DNA of 58,148 bases. Source: Vibrio ostreicida. Lineage in GTDB: Bacteria; Pseudomonadota; Gammaproteobacteria; Enterobacterales; Vibrionaceae. The notes under the pieces are model-generated. The model did no database searches and was not told the DNA's origin. It saw nothing but the letters and a program-made list of their open reading frames with translations. Of this stretch, positions 26,142 through 35,092 are shown piece by piece (positions within the stretch are counted from its first letter, which is position 1; every line of letters begins with the position of its first letter). The position numbers and the translations under genes are program-made. Location of the stretch: NCBI RefSeq assembly GCF_013074385.2, contig NZ_JABEYA020000021.1, positions 1-58,148 on the forward strand. Reading direction: 5' to 3'.

Positions 26142-27797
26142 TTACTTGGAGTGTAAGCCTTTCTTCTCCAGCGCCTTATAAATAAGTGTTTGCTGAATAA
26201 GGGTAACGATATTCGATACCAACCAGTACAGAACTAAACCTGATGGGAAGAACAGGAAGAAGACAGTAAACATCACCGGCATAAAGGTCATGATTTTCTG
26301 TTGCATAGGGTCTGTGACGGTTGTCGGACTCATCTTCTGGATCATAAACATTGAAGCGCCCATCAGCAATGGCAAGATGTAGTAAGGATCTTTTGCTGAA
26401 AGGTCAGTGATCCAACCAAAGAACGGAGAATGACGTAGCTCAACGGATTCCATCAATGCCCAGTAAAGAGCAATGAATATTGGCATTTGAAATATTAGCG
26501 GTAGACAGCCACCCAATGGATTTACTTTTTCTTTTTTGTAAAGTTCCATCATTTCTTGGCTCATACGCTGGCGATCATCGCCGATACGCTCACGCATTGC
26601 TTGAAGCTTGGGCTGCAGCATGCGCATTTTTGCCATTGAGGTATATTGCGCTTTAGTTAGCGGATACATCGCTCCACGTACACAGAATGTCAGGATGATA
26701 ATGGCGACACCCCAGTTACCCACACCGTATGGAAAACTGATTAATCCAAGTAGTTCGCCGCCAGACTGAATAAATGAAAGGAAGGTATGCAATGGTTTCG
26801 CTAGGAACCATAGCCATCCGTAATCAACCACCAAATCAAGGTTGTCCGCTGTCGCTGCCATTTGATCTTGCAGTTTAGGACCGACCCACAATGTGGCCTG
26901 AAATGTCGTGCTGTCGCCGTTGGCGATGGTTTTATTTGGCATACGAACGCCAATATCGCCGAGGTTACCGATCACGCGAGTATATAGGTTAGTACCTGCC
27001 TCGTTGCGGGGTATCCATGCTGCGGCGAAATAGTGCTGAATCATTGCTGCCCAGCCTTTTCCGTCCGGTAATGGCAGAGACAAATTGCGATCTTGCATAT
27101 CGTCAAAGCTATATTTTTTGTAACGAGTTTCTTCTGTTGAGTATGCACCACCTCGGTAGGTTGGCATCGTAATACTGCCACCATCATCCATCAGGTTTTG
27201 GCGCAAGTGTGCATACATGCCAAACGTAGCATTGTTACCAGAACGGTTAACGATATCGTACTCAACATTGATTGCGTAGCTGCCACGTTTAACCACAAAC
27301 GTCTTGGTATATTCAAGGCCATTGGCTTGATAGGCCATTGGAATACGTAATTCATTTTGATCTTGTGTTAACACATATTGGTCAGCGCTGACGGCATAAG
27401 CAGGTCGGTTTGTACTGCTAAGATCGATACCTTGAGGGCCAACTAAACCACTTTGAGCAATAAACTGATGACCCGGCTCGTCTTTTAATAGAACGAAAGA
27501 ATCAGCTGAATCGAGCTCTGCTGCGTATTGATTGAGCTCGGCGCTGACAATATCACCACCAACGGTATCAATCATCAGAGTCAATACATCAGTGGTAACG
27601 GTAATCGTTTTGGCAGATGCTTGCTGAGTAGGTGCTGGGTCTAATTCATCAGCAAAAGACGGTGCAGGTAACGTACTGCTTGATTGAGCCTGTTCAATCG
27701 GCTGCGGTTTTGGGTTCTTTTCTACTTGCCATTGTTGAAACAACAGAAAAGAAACCAGTGCTAGCGCGATTAACAGGATATTTCGTTGAGAATCCAT
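26142..27797 (-). CDS. yidC: Membrane protein insertase YidC
   Basis: YidC inserts and folds inner-membrane proteins, alone or with SecYEG; subunit c of the ATP synthase, also encoded here, is a classic client. The 551-residue protein has an N-terminal transmembrane anchor (MDSQRNILLIALALVSFLLF region, residues 7-22), a large periplasmic domain (about 60-330) and five C-terminal membrane segments with the positively charged first cytoplasmic loop. It starts 2 nt after yidD ends. Confidence 0.96.
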   Translation of the reverse strand: MDSQRNILLIALALVSFLLFQQWQVEKNPKPQPIEQAQSSSTLPAPSFADELDPAPTQQASAKTITVTTDVLTLMIDTVGGDIVSAELNQYAAELDSADSFVLLKDEPGHQFIAQSGLVGPQGIDLSSTNRPAYAVSADQYVLTQDQNELRIPMAYQANGLEYTKTFVVKRGSYAINVEYDIVNRSGNNATFGMYAHLRQNLMDDGGSITMPTYRGGAYSTEETRYKKYSFDDMQDRNLSLPLPDGKGWAAMIQHYFAAAWIPRNEAGTNLYTRVIGNLGDIGVRMPNKTIANGDSTTFQATLWVGPKLQDQMAATADNLDLVVDYGWLWFLAKPLHTFLSFIQSGGELLGLISFPYGVGNWGVAIIILTFCVRGAMYPLTKAQYTSMAKMRMLQPKLQAMRERIGDDRQRMSQEMMELYKKEKVNPLGGCLPLIFQMPIFIALYWALMESVELRHSPFFGWITDLSAKDPYYILPLLMGASMFMIQKMSPTTVTDPMQQKIMTFMPVMFTVFFLFFPSGLVLYWLVSNIVTLIQQTLIYKALEKKGLHSK

Positions 27798-27799
27798 CG

Positions 27800-28057
27800 T
27801 TATTTATCTCTGTCTTGTTGTTGGACTGGTGGAACGGGATCAAAACCGCCTTCACTCAAAGGGTGGCATTTTAATAGACGTTTGCTTGATAACCAACAAC
27901 CTTTTACACATCCATGAGCTTTAATTGCCTCTATGGCGTATGCAGAGCAAGTTGGACTGAAACGACAGCGTGGTCCCAAAAGCGGACTAATAAGACCTTG
28001 ATAAAGGCGGACAAGTCCGATTGCTACCCGCGCGAGGGGCGAGACAGGCGCTGCCAT
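27800..28057 (-). CDS. yidD: Membrane protein insertion efficiency factor YidD
   Basis: YidD is a small membrane-associated protein that aids YidC-dependent insertion. The 85-residue protein has the signature YQGLISPLLGPRCRFSPTCS (residues about 19-38) with conserved cysteines, then CHPLSEGGFDPVP. It overlaps the 3' end of rnpA by 34 nt in another frame, the arrangement found in most bacteria. Confidence 0.93.
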   Translation of the reverse strand: MAAPVSPLARVAIGLVRLYQGLISPLLGPRCRFSPTCSAYAIEAIKAHGCVKGCWLSSKRLLKCHPLSEGGFDPVPPVQQQDRDK

Positions 28058-28380
28058 AATTTATCAAATAGTTTAAGTATTTCTTCATTGCTCAGATCTT
28101 GGGCGCTTTTCTTTGCGATAACCACAAAGTCTTTATGAGCAAGCTGATGCTGTTGATTGCGAAAGCTTTCTCGGGCTAAGCGTTTGAAGCGATTCCGACC
28201 GACAGCCGTTTTTATCTGCTTTTTAGGTACAGCAAGGCCTAATCTGGGATGAGATAGGTTATTTTTACGAGCAATAATGGTGAAATGGGGTGAGCCTGCT
28301 CTATGAGCTTGCTTGAAGACATTTTGATAATGCTCGGGAGTTAACAAACGTAACTCCCGATGGAACGCGTACGTATTCAA
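28024..28380 (-). CDS. rnpA: Ribonuclease P protein component
   Basis: RnpA is the protein subunit of RNase P, which removes 5' leaders from tRNA precursors together with the RNA encoded by rnpB (not in this window). The 118-residue basic protein has the signature AVGRNRFKRLARESFR (about residues 60-75; core RNRFKR) that binds the RNA. It follows rpmH by 13 nt and overlaps yidD by 34 nt. Confidence 0.95.
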   Translation of the reverse strand: MNTYAFHRELRLLTPEHYQNVFKQAHRAGSPHFTIIARKNNLSHPRLGLAVPKKQIKTAVGRNRFKRLARESFRNQQHQLAHKDFVVIAKKSAQDLSNEEILKLFDKLWQRLSRPSRG

Positions 28381-28393
28381 AATAAACTAATGA

Positions 28394-28528
28394 TTATTTT
28401 GAAAGGCGCGCACGGCCTTTTGCACGACGTGCATTAATTACTTTACGACCGTTCTTAGTTGCCATGCGAGCACGGAAACCGTGGCTACGCTTACGCTTTA
28501 GAACTGAAGGTTGAAAAGTGCGTTTCAT
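28394..28528 (-). CDS. rpmH: 50S ribosomal protein L34
   Basis: L34 is a small, very basic protein of the large ribosomal subunit. The 44-residue product starts MKRTFQPSVLKRKRSHGFR and ends RARLSK, matching the family throughout. The ATG is at 28528 and the TAA at 28394-28396. It opens the rpmH-rnpA-yidD-yidC cluster. In E. coli it is adjacent to dnaA; here an ABC transporter of about 2.3 kb lies between them. Confidence 0.96.
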   Translation of the reverse strand: MKRTFQPSVLKRKRSHGFRARMATKNGRKVINARRAKGRARLSK

Positions 28529-28642
28529 GATAATACCTTTACTGATCAGTAGTTTTAGGTCAATGTTTATTCAGTGATGGTCATAGTATCTGCTTTACTA
28601 GAGTAAAAGAGATAAACCGGCACCTTTCGACAAAGAGGCGGA

Positions 28643-28671
28643 ATTGTAATCACAGTCACACAAAGTGTCAA
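28643..28671 (-). promoter_or_regulatory. Main rpmH promoter
   Basis: On the minus strand TTGACA (28666-28671) and TACAAT (28643-28648) are exactly 17 bp apart. It lies about 115 nt upstream of rpmH and is the better of two candidate promoters. Confidence 0.75.
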
Positions 28672-28703
28672 TCTTTGTGCAAGCGCTAAATTCCAACTGG
28701 GCG

Positions 28704-28731
28704 ATTATACGTTGTGTGAGCAAAATCTCAA
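28704..28731 (-). promoter_or_regulatory. Upstream rpmH promoter
   Basis: On the minus strand TTGAGA (28726-28731) and a perfect TATAAT (28704-28709) are 16 bp apart. With the downstream promoter it would make tandem promoters for the rpmH cluster, starting just after the transporter ATPase gene. Confidence 0.65.
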
Positions 28732-28758
28732 GGATCATACGGCTATTGCTAATGATCT

Positions 28759-29496
28759 TTATTCCACACCAACAAGACGCAGGAATTTTTGCAAACGAGG
28801 GTCTTGTGGATGATCAAAGATATCTTGTGGGGAACCCTGTTCTACAATCTTTCCTTCCGCCATGAAAATCACCCGATCGGCGACGTCTTTAGCAAACTGC
28901 ATTTCATGAGTGACCACCAGCATCGTCTGATGTTGTTGTGCTAATGTCTTCATTAATTGGAGTACTTCTCCAACCCACTCCGGATCCAGTGCTGAGGTTG
29001 GTTCATCAAACAACAAAAGTTCAGGTTTTAGTGCCATTGCTCGCCCAATACCCACCCGTTGCTGCTGACCACCTGAGAGCGCGGCAGGATAGCTGTCTCC
29101 TTTATCACTTAAACCGATATCATCAAGAATCGTCTGAGCGTGCACCAAGGCTTTTGCCTTGTTCCACCCTCGAACAGTAATAAGGCCCTCAGCTATATTT
29201 TCACGAGCGGTCCTATGGGCGAATAATGCGTAATTTTGAAAAACAAACCCAGTCTTTCGACGCAGTGTCAGTATTTCCGATTTGGTTGGTTTTTCGGTGT
29301 CAACGCTAACATTATCAATTGTGATGGTGCCTTTATCCGCGTTTTCTAGAAAGTTGATGGTTCTCAAAAGCGTTGATTTTCCCGTACCACTCGAACCAAT
29401 AATGACAATGATCTCGCCTTGTTTTATATCAAGATCGATACCTTGAAGTACTGCACTATCACCAAAGCGTTTGTGGATATTTTCTAGTTTGATCAT
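28759..29496 (-). CDS. Polar amino acid (cystine-like) ABC transporter ATP-binding protein
   Basis: The 245-residue ATPase subunit of an amino-acid importer. It has Walker A GSSGTGKST (34-42), the signature LSGGQQQR, Walker B LLLFDEPTSALDP and the switch His in VVTHEM. It resembles GlnQ and TcyN (YecC). Its start overlaps the permease stop by 4 nt, so the transporter forms one operon: binding protein, permease, ATPase. The cystine suggestion comes from the binding protein. The operon occupies the space between rpmH and dnaA. Confidence 0.9.
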   Translation of the reverse strand: MIKLENIHKRFGDSAVLQGIDLDIKQGEIIVIIGSSGTGKSTLLRTINFLENADKGTITIDNVSVDTEKPTKSEILTLRRKTGFVFQNYALFAHRTARENIAEGLITVRGWNKAKALVHAQTILDDIGLSDKGDSYPAALSGGQQQRVGIGRAMALKPELLLFDEPTSALDPEWVGEVLQLMKTLAQQHQTMLVVTHEMQFAKDVADRVIFMAEGKIVEQGSPQDIFDHPQDPRLQKFLRLVGVE

Positions 29497-30164
29497 CTTT
29501 CATACGCCTTATTTAATTGGGCTTCAGCTTGTATTTGTACTCTAGTGAGTATGATGACGACGCCCCAGTAGATAAGAGCGACGGCGAGGAAGGCTTCAAA
29601 AAATCGAAAGCTGGAAGACGCTTCCATTTGCGCTTTGGCCATGATTTCGGCTACGCCCAAAGTGAACGCTAGAGAGGTCGATTTGATCATATCAATGAAG
29701 TAATTCATTAAAGAAGGCAGGGCAACTCGGGTTGCCTGAGGCAAAATGACTCGACGCATTGCTTGAGATGTTGTCATACCAACGGACAGACTGGCTTCCA
29801 TTTGACTGCGATCGATACCAATAATCGCGGCTCGAATGCTTTCTGCCATATAAGCAGCAAAGTGGAGTGTCAGCCCTATTACGGCAGCACTGAATGCATT
29901 GAGGCCGACGAGAAAAGGGAATATTTGCGGCAAACCATAGTAGAGCAGAAAAAGCTGGACTAAGAGAGGTGTACCGCGAAAAAAACTAATGTACAACTGA
30001 CTTAGCTGATTGAGCACCGGAACTCGAAATACCCTAATGTTCGCCAATATGAGGGCTAAAATAAGTGAAAATACCAAACCCCATACTGCCATCTCCATCG
30101 TGGTGCTAAGATACTTTAGCAGTATCGGCATCAAATTCAGCATGTAGTTAAAATCGAATCCCAT
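29493..30164 (-). CDS. Polar amino acid (cystine-like) ABC transporter permease
   Basis: A 223-residue inner-membrane permease of the HisMQ/GlnP family with about five transmembrane helices. The family coupling motif appears as MEASLSVGMTTSQAMRRVILPQA (core EASLSVG and RRVILPQ). It overlaps the ATPase start by 4 nt and lies 98 nt after the binding-protein gene, with a hairpin in between that may reduce downstream expression. Confidence 0.9.
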   Translation of the reverse strand: MGFDFNYMLNLMPILLKYLSTTMEMAVWGLVFSLILALILANIRVFRVPVLNQLSQLYISFFRGTPLLVQLFLLYYGLPQIFPFLVGLNAFSAAVIGLTLHFAAYMAESIRAAIIGIDRSQMEASLSVGMTTSQAMRRVILPQATRVALPSLMNYFIDMIKSTSLAFTLGVAEIMAKAQMEASSSFRFFEAFLAVALIYWGVVIILTRVQIQAEAQLNKAYER

Positions 30165-30205
30165 AATCTATCCCAGTTTAAAATAAGTATCTTAGAGAAA
30201 AACAA

Positions 30206-30238
30206 AACCCACTGCCAAAGTCATTTAAGCAGCGGGTT
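30206..30238 (-). terminator. Intercistronic hairpin after the binding-protein gene
   Basis: AACCC-A-CTGC (30206-30215) pairs with GCAG-C-GGGTT (30229-30238), giving a 9-bp-plus-mismatch stem. Sequence after it on the minus strand is T-rich (TTTTGTTTTTC). It would protect the binding-protein mRNA and partly terminate before the permease, a common way to make more binding protein. Confidence 0.6.
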
Positions 30239-30262
30239 CGTCATGTGTAGAAGCAAAGAGAG

Positions 30263-31009
30263 TTACTTTGTGATGTCTGCACCAAACCATTTTTGGGAAA
30301 TGTTCTCAAGCGTACCGTCTGCTCGCATTTCAGCTAGAGCACGATTGACTTCTGTTTGAAGTTTTTTGCCATTATCATTGTTAACGAATGGCCACGCGTT
30401 TTGAATCGTTTCAAATGGTTGGCCTGCTAATTGTAATGGTAGACCGGTTTTTTTGATTAATTCCAGCGCTGACAAACGATCCATGACAAAAGCATCGGCT
30501 CGGCCTAATGCGACATCGTGTTCAATTCCAGTGTCGTAGGTTTTGATGGTGATCTGATTGTCGGTATCGTGGCGGCGTAGCAATTGTTCAAAGTTTGATC
30601 CTAGATTTACGGCCACCGTTTTTCCTTTAAGATCATCGATACCTTTGATGTCCTCGTTACCGTTGCGAACCGTGATCTGAGCGCCGTCTATCACATAAGG
30701 ATCCGCAAACAGGTATCGAGCTTTGCGGGTGTCGGTTATGGTGATCTGGTTCGATATAGTGTCAATACGCCCTGTTTCCAGAAGACCAAATAACCCAGAA
30801 AAATTTGCAGTTACATACTCTACGTTATAATCATTGCGCTGGCCGATTTCATCCCATAAATCAACTTCGAAACCTTGGAGTTTATCTTGCTGAACAAAAG
30901 TAAATGGGAAGTAACGCCCAGACATTCCTACTTTGATATCCGTCGCAGCTTGAACGGTTGCTGCAGAGAGTACAACAGCTGCAACAGCAGCTTTAATCCA
31001 GTTATTCAT
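30263..31009 (-). CDS. Amino acid ABC transporter periplasmic binding protein, TcyJ/FliY-like
   Basis: A 248-residue solute-binding protein with a signal peptide ending near VQA-AT (residues 21-22). Segments SNQITITDTRKARYLF, VMDRLSALELIKKTG and the C-terminal QKWFGADITK are strikingly like E. coli FliY/TcyJ, the cystine receptor (its end is SEKWFGADVTK). It is therefore likely to bind cystine or a related amino acid. It is the first gene of the three-gene operon and reads away from dnaA. Confidence 0.85.
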   Translation of the reverse strand: MNNWIKAAVAAVVLSAATVQAATDIKVGMSGRYFPFTFVQQDKLQGFEVDLWDEIGQRNDYNVEYVTANFSGLFGLLETGRIDTISNQITITDTRKARYLFADPYVIDGAQITVRNGNEDIKGIDDLKGKTVAVNLGSNFEQLLRRHDTDNQITIKTYDTGIEHDVALGRADAFVMDRLSALELIKKTGLPLQLAGQPFETIQNAWPFVNNDNGKKLQTEVNRALAEMRADGTLENISQKWFGADITK

Positions 31010-31240
31010 AATTTAACTCCATAGTTTTATGGGCATAGATACTACTGTTACTTCAGTTAACTATATAAATAACCAAGTGCAATAACCTAGACTGATGGGG
31101 AATAAGCTCTCGGTGATCATCCGTTAGTGAGCGCCTTGCACACCATTTTCACGCAAGCGAAACCATGATCCATCACCAGAGTTTACGTCTTCATACACAG
31201 ACTTATCACCAATTTAAGATCTGCTTAAATATCGCCCAAA

Positions 31241-31371
31241 TGTGGATCAAAGTGTGAACAATATTGGGGCAGCTTGTGTCGAAGTCGAGAATAATGATGG
31301 AAATATTGTGAATAACTTAGATCTTATTCACTGGATCGCCGATCATTTGCTGGCGATCTTGGTTATCAACA
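31241..31371. promoter_or_regulatory. DnaA-box and GATC cluster in front of dnaA
   Basis: Four near-consensus DnaA boxes lie in this stretch: TGTGGATCA (31241-31249), TGTGAATAA (31307-31315), TTATTCACT (31324-31332) and TTATCAACA (31363-31371). Each differs from TTATCCACA by one or two bases. Several GATC sites are interspersed. It suggests that DnaA represses its own gene and that SeqA/Dam acts here, as in E. coli. The promoter itself is not clear. The rest of the 410-bp gap (31010-31419) shows nothing else firm. Confidence 0.6.
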
Positions 31372-31419
31372 GGTAAAATTACCAATCTTTTCCGATCATT
31401 TACTTTGAGTGGGGGCACC

Positions 31420-32826
31420 GTGTCATCTTCGCTTTGGTTGCAATGTATGCAACAGCTTCAAGAAGAGTTACCAGCTACAGAATTCAGTATGTGGGTACGT
31501 CCGTTACAAGCGGAGCTCAATGACAATACTCTCACTTTGTTTGCACCTAACCGCTTTGTTTTAGATTGGGTTCGTGATAGATACCTCAATAGTATTAACC
31601 ACCTACTGCAGGAATATTGTGGCAATGATGTTCCCAGTTTGCGTTTTGAGGTAGGTAGCCGCCGACTCTCTAGTCCCAAATTGGCACCAAAACGAACACC
31701 GGCGGATGTGGCTGCAGCGTCTTCTGCGCCTGCGCAGCTTGCTGCTCGAAAACCGGTTCACAAAACGTGGGACGATGATGAACAGCAAGTGGCGGAAATC
31801 AACCACCGCTCAAATGTGAACCCAAAACATAAATTCAATAATTTTGTTGAGGGTAAATCTAACCAACTTGGGCTTGCCGCTGCGCGACAGGTGTCTGATA
31901 ATCCAGGTTCTGCCTATAATCCGCTCTTTCTTTATGGTGGAACTGGGCTTGGGAAGACTCACTTACTGCATGCTGTGGGCAATGCGATTGTTGATAACAA
32001 GCGTAATGCAAAAGTGGTTTACATGCATTCAGAGCGTTTTGTTCAAGATATGGTTAAAGCCTTGCAAAACAACGCAATAGAAGAATTTAAACGGTATTAT
32101 CGCAGTGTCGACGCGTTGTTGATTGATGATATTCAATTTTTTGCCAATAAAGAACGGTCACAGGAAGAGTTTTTTCATACTTTCAATGCCTTACTTGAGG
32201 GTAATCAGCAAATCATCCTAACGTCAGATCGCTACCCTAAAGAGATCAGTGGGGTAGAAGATCGACTGAAATCGCGTTTTGGATGGGGGTTGACCGTGGC
32301 GATAGAGCCGCCAGAGCTTGAAACTCGTGTCGCTATTTTGATGAAAAAAGCGGAAGATCATCAGATTCACCTTGCCGATGAAGTGGCCTTTTTCATTGCG
32401 AAGCGCCTTCGCTCTAACGTTCGCGAGCTTGAAGGGGCTTTGAATCGTGTTATTGCTAATGCCAATTTCACTGGTCGTCCAATCACCATCGATTTTGTTC
32501 GTGAGGCGTTACGCGATTTGTTGGCGCTCCAAGAAAAGCTGGTTACGATAGATAATATCCAAAAAACAGTAGCTGAATACTACAAAATCAAAGTTGCAGA
32601 CTTGCTGTCAAAGCGCCGGTCTCGTTCGGTTGCGCGCCCACGACAACTTGCCATGGCTTTAGCGAAAGAGTTGACGAATCACAGCTTGCCAGAAATCGGT
32701 GACGCCTTTGGTGGCCGCGACCATACTACGGTTTTGCACGCTTGCCGTAAGATTGAACAGCTGCGCGAAGAAAGTCACGATATTAAAGAAGATTATTCCA
32801 ACTTGATTCGTACCCTTTCTTCCTAA
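31420..32826 (+). CDS. dnaA: Chromosomal replication initiator protein DnaA
   Basis: DnaA binds DnaA boxes at oriC and opens the duplex. With the start at GTG 31420 the protein has 468 residues, close to E. coli (467). It opens MSSSLWLQCMQQLQEELPA, the Vibrio form; the frame extends five codons further to a TTG, which lacks support, whereas GGGGG precedes the GTG. Walker A GGTGLGKT is at 173-180, LLIDDIQFFANKE is Walker B, and GGRDHTTVLHACRKI near the C-terminus is the DNA-binding signature. dnaN, recF and gyrB follow. Confidence 0.98.
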   Translation: MSSSLWLQCMQQLQEELPATEFSMWVRPLQAELNDNTLTLFAPNRFVLDWVRDRYLNSINHLLQEYCGNDVPSLRFEVGSRRLSSPKLAPKRTPADVAAASSAPAQLAARKPVHKTWDDDEQQVAEINHRSNVNPKHKFNNFVEGKSNQLGLAAARQVSDNPGSAYNPLFLYGGTGLGKTHLLHAVGNAIVDNKRNAKVVYMHSERFVQDMVKALQNNAIEEFKRYYRSVDALLIDDIQFFANKERSQEEFFHTFNALLEGNQQIILTSDRYPKEISGVEDRLKSRFGWGLTVAIEPPELETRVAILMKKAEDHQIHLADEVAFFIAKRLRSNVRELEGALNRVIANANFTGRPITIDFVREALRDLLALQEKLVTIDNIQKTVAEYYKIKVADLLSKRRSRSVARPRQLAMALAKELTNHSLPEIGDAFGGRDHTTVLHACRKIEQLREESHDIKEDYSNLIRTLSS

Positions 32827-32894
32827 ACCAAAGTATCCTAAACACGGAATAGAATAATACCGTTAAGCCAAACGAATTCTTATAAGAGCGTACT

Positions 32895-33995
32895 ATGAAA
32901 TTCTCGATTGACCGTAGCCACTTACTCAAGCCGCTTCAACAAGTGTCTGGTGCTTTAGGTGGGCGCCCTGCATTGCCTATATTGGGTAACCTGTTGTTGA
33001 AAGTGGGCGATAATGTTTTGTCAATGACGGCGACTGACTTGGAAGTTGAGTTGATAAGCCGTGTGGCACTGGAAGGTGATTGTGAGGCTGGCGCTGTCAC
33101 TGTGCCATCTAGAAAGTTTCTGGATATTTGTCGTGGGTTGCCTGAAAACGCAGTGATTACCTTTATACTGGAAGGCGATCGTGTTCAGGTAAGTTCTGGG
33201 CGCAGTCGTTTTTCGCTTTCTACTTTGCCGGCCAATGATTTCCCCAATATTGAAGATTGGCAAAGTGAAGTTGAAGTTTCGATGACTCAAGGAGAGCTAC
33301 GCGGGCTGATCGAAAAGACTCAGTTTTCGATGGCAAATCAAGATGTGCGTTACTACCTCAATGGCATGTTGTTCGAAATTGAAGAGACAACGCTTCGCAG
33401 TGTCGCGACGGACGGACACCGTATGGCAGTATCTCAGGTGCCTTTAGGCGCTGATTTTGCTCAACAGCAAATTATTGTACCGCGTAAAGGCGTATTAGAA
33501 TTGGTGAAATTGCTGGATGCGCCCGAGCAACCATTGACGTTACAAATTGGCAGTTCCAACCTTCGTGTTGAGGTGAATAATTTTATCTTTACCTCCAAGT
33601 TGGTGGATGGACGTTTTCCTGATTATCGCCGCGTTATGCCGCAAACCACGACAAAAACACTTGAAGCTGAGTGTGATGAATTGCGTCAGGCGTTTTCACG
33701 CGCCGCGATATTGTCGAATGAAAAATTTCGTGGGGTACGAGTCAATTTATCTGGCAGCGAAATGCGTATTACCGCAAATAATCCAGAGCAAGAAGAAGCC
33801 GAAGAAATGCTGGATGTAAACTTCGAAGGTGATGATATAGAAATTGGCTTCAATGTCAGTTATGTCATTGATGTACTTAATACGCTTCGTTGCGAAAAAG
33901 TGCGTGTCTCTATGTCGGATGCGAATGCCAGTGCCATGATTGAGAATTTTGATGACGATAGCGCCATGTACGTAGTGATGCCGATTCGACTCTAG
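32895..33995 (+). CDS. dnaN: DNA polymerase III sliding clamp (beta subunit)
   Basis: The beta clamp is a ring-shaped dimer that holds polymerase III on DNA and recruits repair proteins. The 366-residue length is that of E. coli. Three repeated clamp domains span the protein, and it ends YVVMPIRL, the usual C-terminus. It is 68 nt after dnaA, and recF starts one base after its stop. Confidence 0.98.
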   Translation: MKFSIDRSHLLKPLQQVSGALGGRPALPILGNLLLKVGDNVLSMTATDLEVELISRVALEGDCEAGAVTVPSRKFLDICRGLPENAVITFILEGDRVQVSSGRSRFSLSTLPANDFPNIEDWQSEVEVSMTQGELRGLIEKTQFSMANQDVRYYLNGMLFEIEETTLRSVATDGHRMAVSQVPLGADFAQQQIIVPRKGVLELVKLLDAPEQPLTLQIGSSNLRVEVNNFIFTSKLVDGRFPDYRRVMPQTTTKTLEAECDELRQAFSRAAILSNEKFRGVRVNLSGSEMRITANNPEQEEAEEMLDVNFEGDDIEIGFNVSYVIDVLNTLRCEKVRVSMSDANASAMIENFDDDSAMYVVMPIRL

Positions 33996-33996
33996 C

Positions 33997-35079
33997 ATGC
34001 CGCTTTCTCGACTGATCATTAAGCAATTTCGTAATATTAAAGCCTGTGATATCAAATTATCAGCAGGCTTTAACTTTATTATTGGACCAAATGGCAGTGG
34101 CAAAACCAGCGTATTAGAAGCGATTTACTTACTGGGACATGGGCGTTCATTTAAAAGCAGTCTTACTGGTCGAGTGATACAAAATGACAGTGAAGAGCTG
34201 TTTGTTCACGGTCGTTTTTTGAACTCGGATCAATTTGAGTTACCTATTGGGATTAATAAGCAGCGTGATGGTTCAACAGAGGTTAAAATAGGCGGCCAAT
34301 CTGGTCAGAAACTGGCACAGTTAGCACAGGTGTTGCCATTGCAACTGATTCATCCAGATGGGTTTGATTTGCTCACGGATGGACCTAAGCATCGTCGGGC
34401 ATTTATCGACTGGGGTGTGTTTCATACAGAGTCTGCATTTTATGATGCTTGGGGGCGGTTTAAGCGCTTGAACAAACAGCGTAATGCATTGTTGAAAAGC
34501 GCAAAGAGCTATCGTGAGCTGTCGTATTGGGATAGAGAAATGGCAACGCTGGCTGAAAGTATTAGCCAGTGGCGGGCCACTTATATTGAACAAATGTCTG
34601 ACAAAGCAAAGGATATATGTCAGGGATTTTTACCTGAGTTTGATGTAAAGCTAAACTACTACCGTGGTTGGGATAGGGATACTCCATATCAAGATATTTT
34701 AGAAAAAAATTTTGAAAGAGATCAGTCGCTTGGTTACACGTTTAGTGGCCCCAATAAAGCTGATCTAAAAATAAAAGTGGGCGGTACTCCGGTGGAAGAT
34801 GTCTTGTCACGCGGTCAGTTAAAGCTGATGGTTTGTGCCTTGCGTCTCGCTCAGGGCCAACATTTAGCAGAAATGACCAACAAGCAATGCGTCTACTTAA
34901 TTGATGACTTTGCCTCTGAATTAGATAGCCAACGTCGCAAGCGTCTCGCTGATTGCTTAAAAGAGACGAGGGCACAAGTTTTTATCAGTTCTATTACTGA
35001 AAGTCAGATCGCCGACATGTTGGGCGAAAATGTCAGGATGTTCCGTGTGGAACATGGCACAATAGAGCAAAATATATAG
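33997..35079 (+). CDS. recF: DNA replication/repair protein RecF
   Basis: RecF helps load RecA at single-strand gaps, with RecO and RecR. The 360-residue protein is an SMC-like ATPase with Walker A GPNGSGKT at 30-37, a signature segment LSRGQLKL, and Walker B YLIDDFASELD. The ATG is one base after the dnaN stop, so translation is probably coupled. gyrB starts 13 nt downstream. Confidence 0.97.
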   Translation: MPLSRLIIKQFRNIKACDIKLSAGFNFIIGPNGSGKTSVLEAIYLLGHGRSFKSSLTGRVIQNDSEELFVHGRFLNSDQFELPIGINKQRDGSTEVKIGGQSGQKLAQLAQVLPLQLIHPDGFDLLTDGPKHRRAFIDWGVFHTESAFYDAWGRFKRLNKQRNALLKSAKSYRELSYWDREMATLAESISQWRATYIEQMSDKAKDICQGFLPEFDVKLNYYRGWDRDTPYQDILEKNFERDQSLGYTFSGPNKADLKIKVGGTPVEDVLSRGQLKLMVCALRLAQGQHLAEMTNKQCVYLIDDFASELDSQRRKRLADCLKETRAQVFISSITESQIADMLGENVRMFRVEHGTIEQNI

Positions 35080-35092
35080 TGGAAGATAACTC

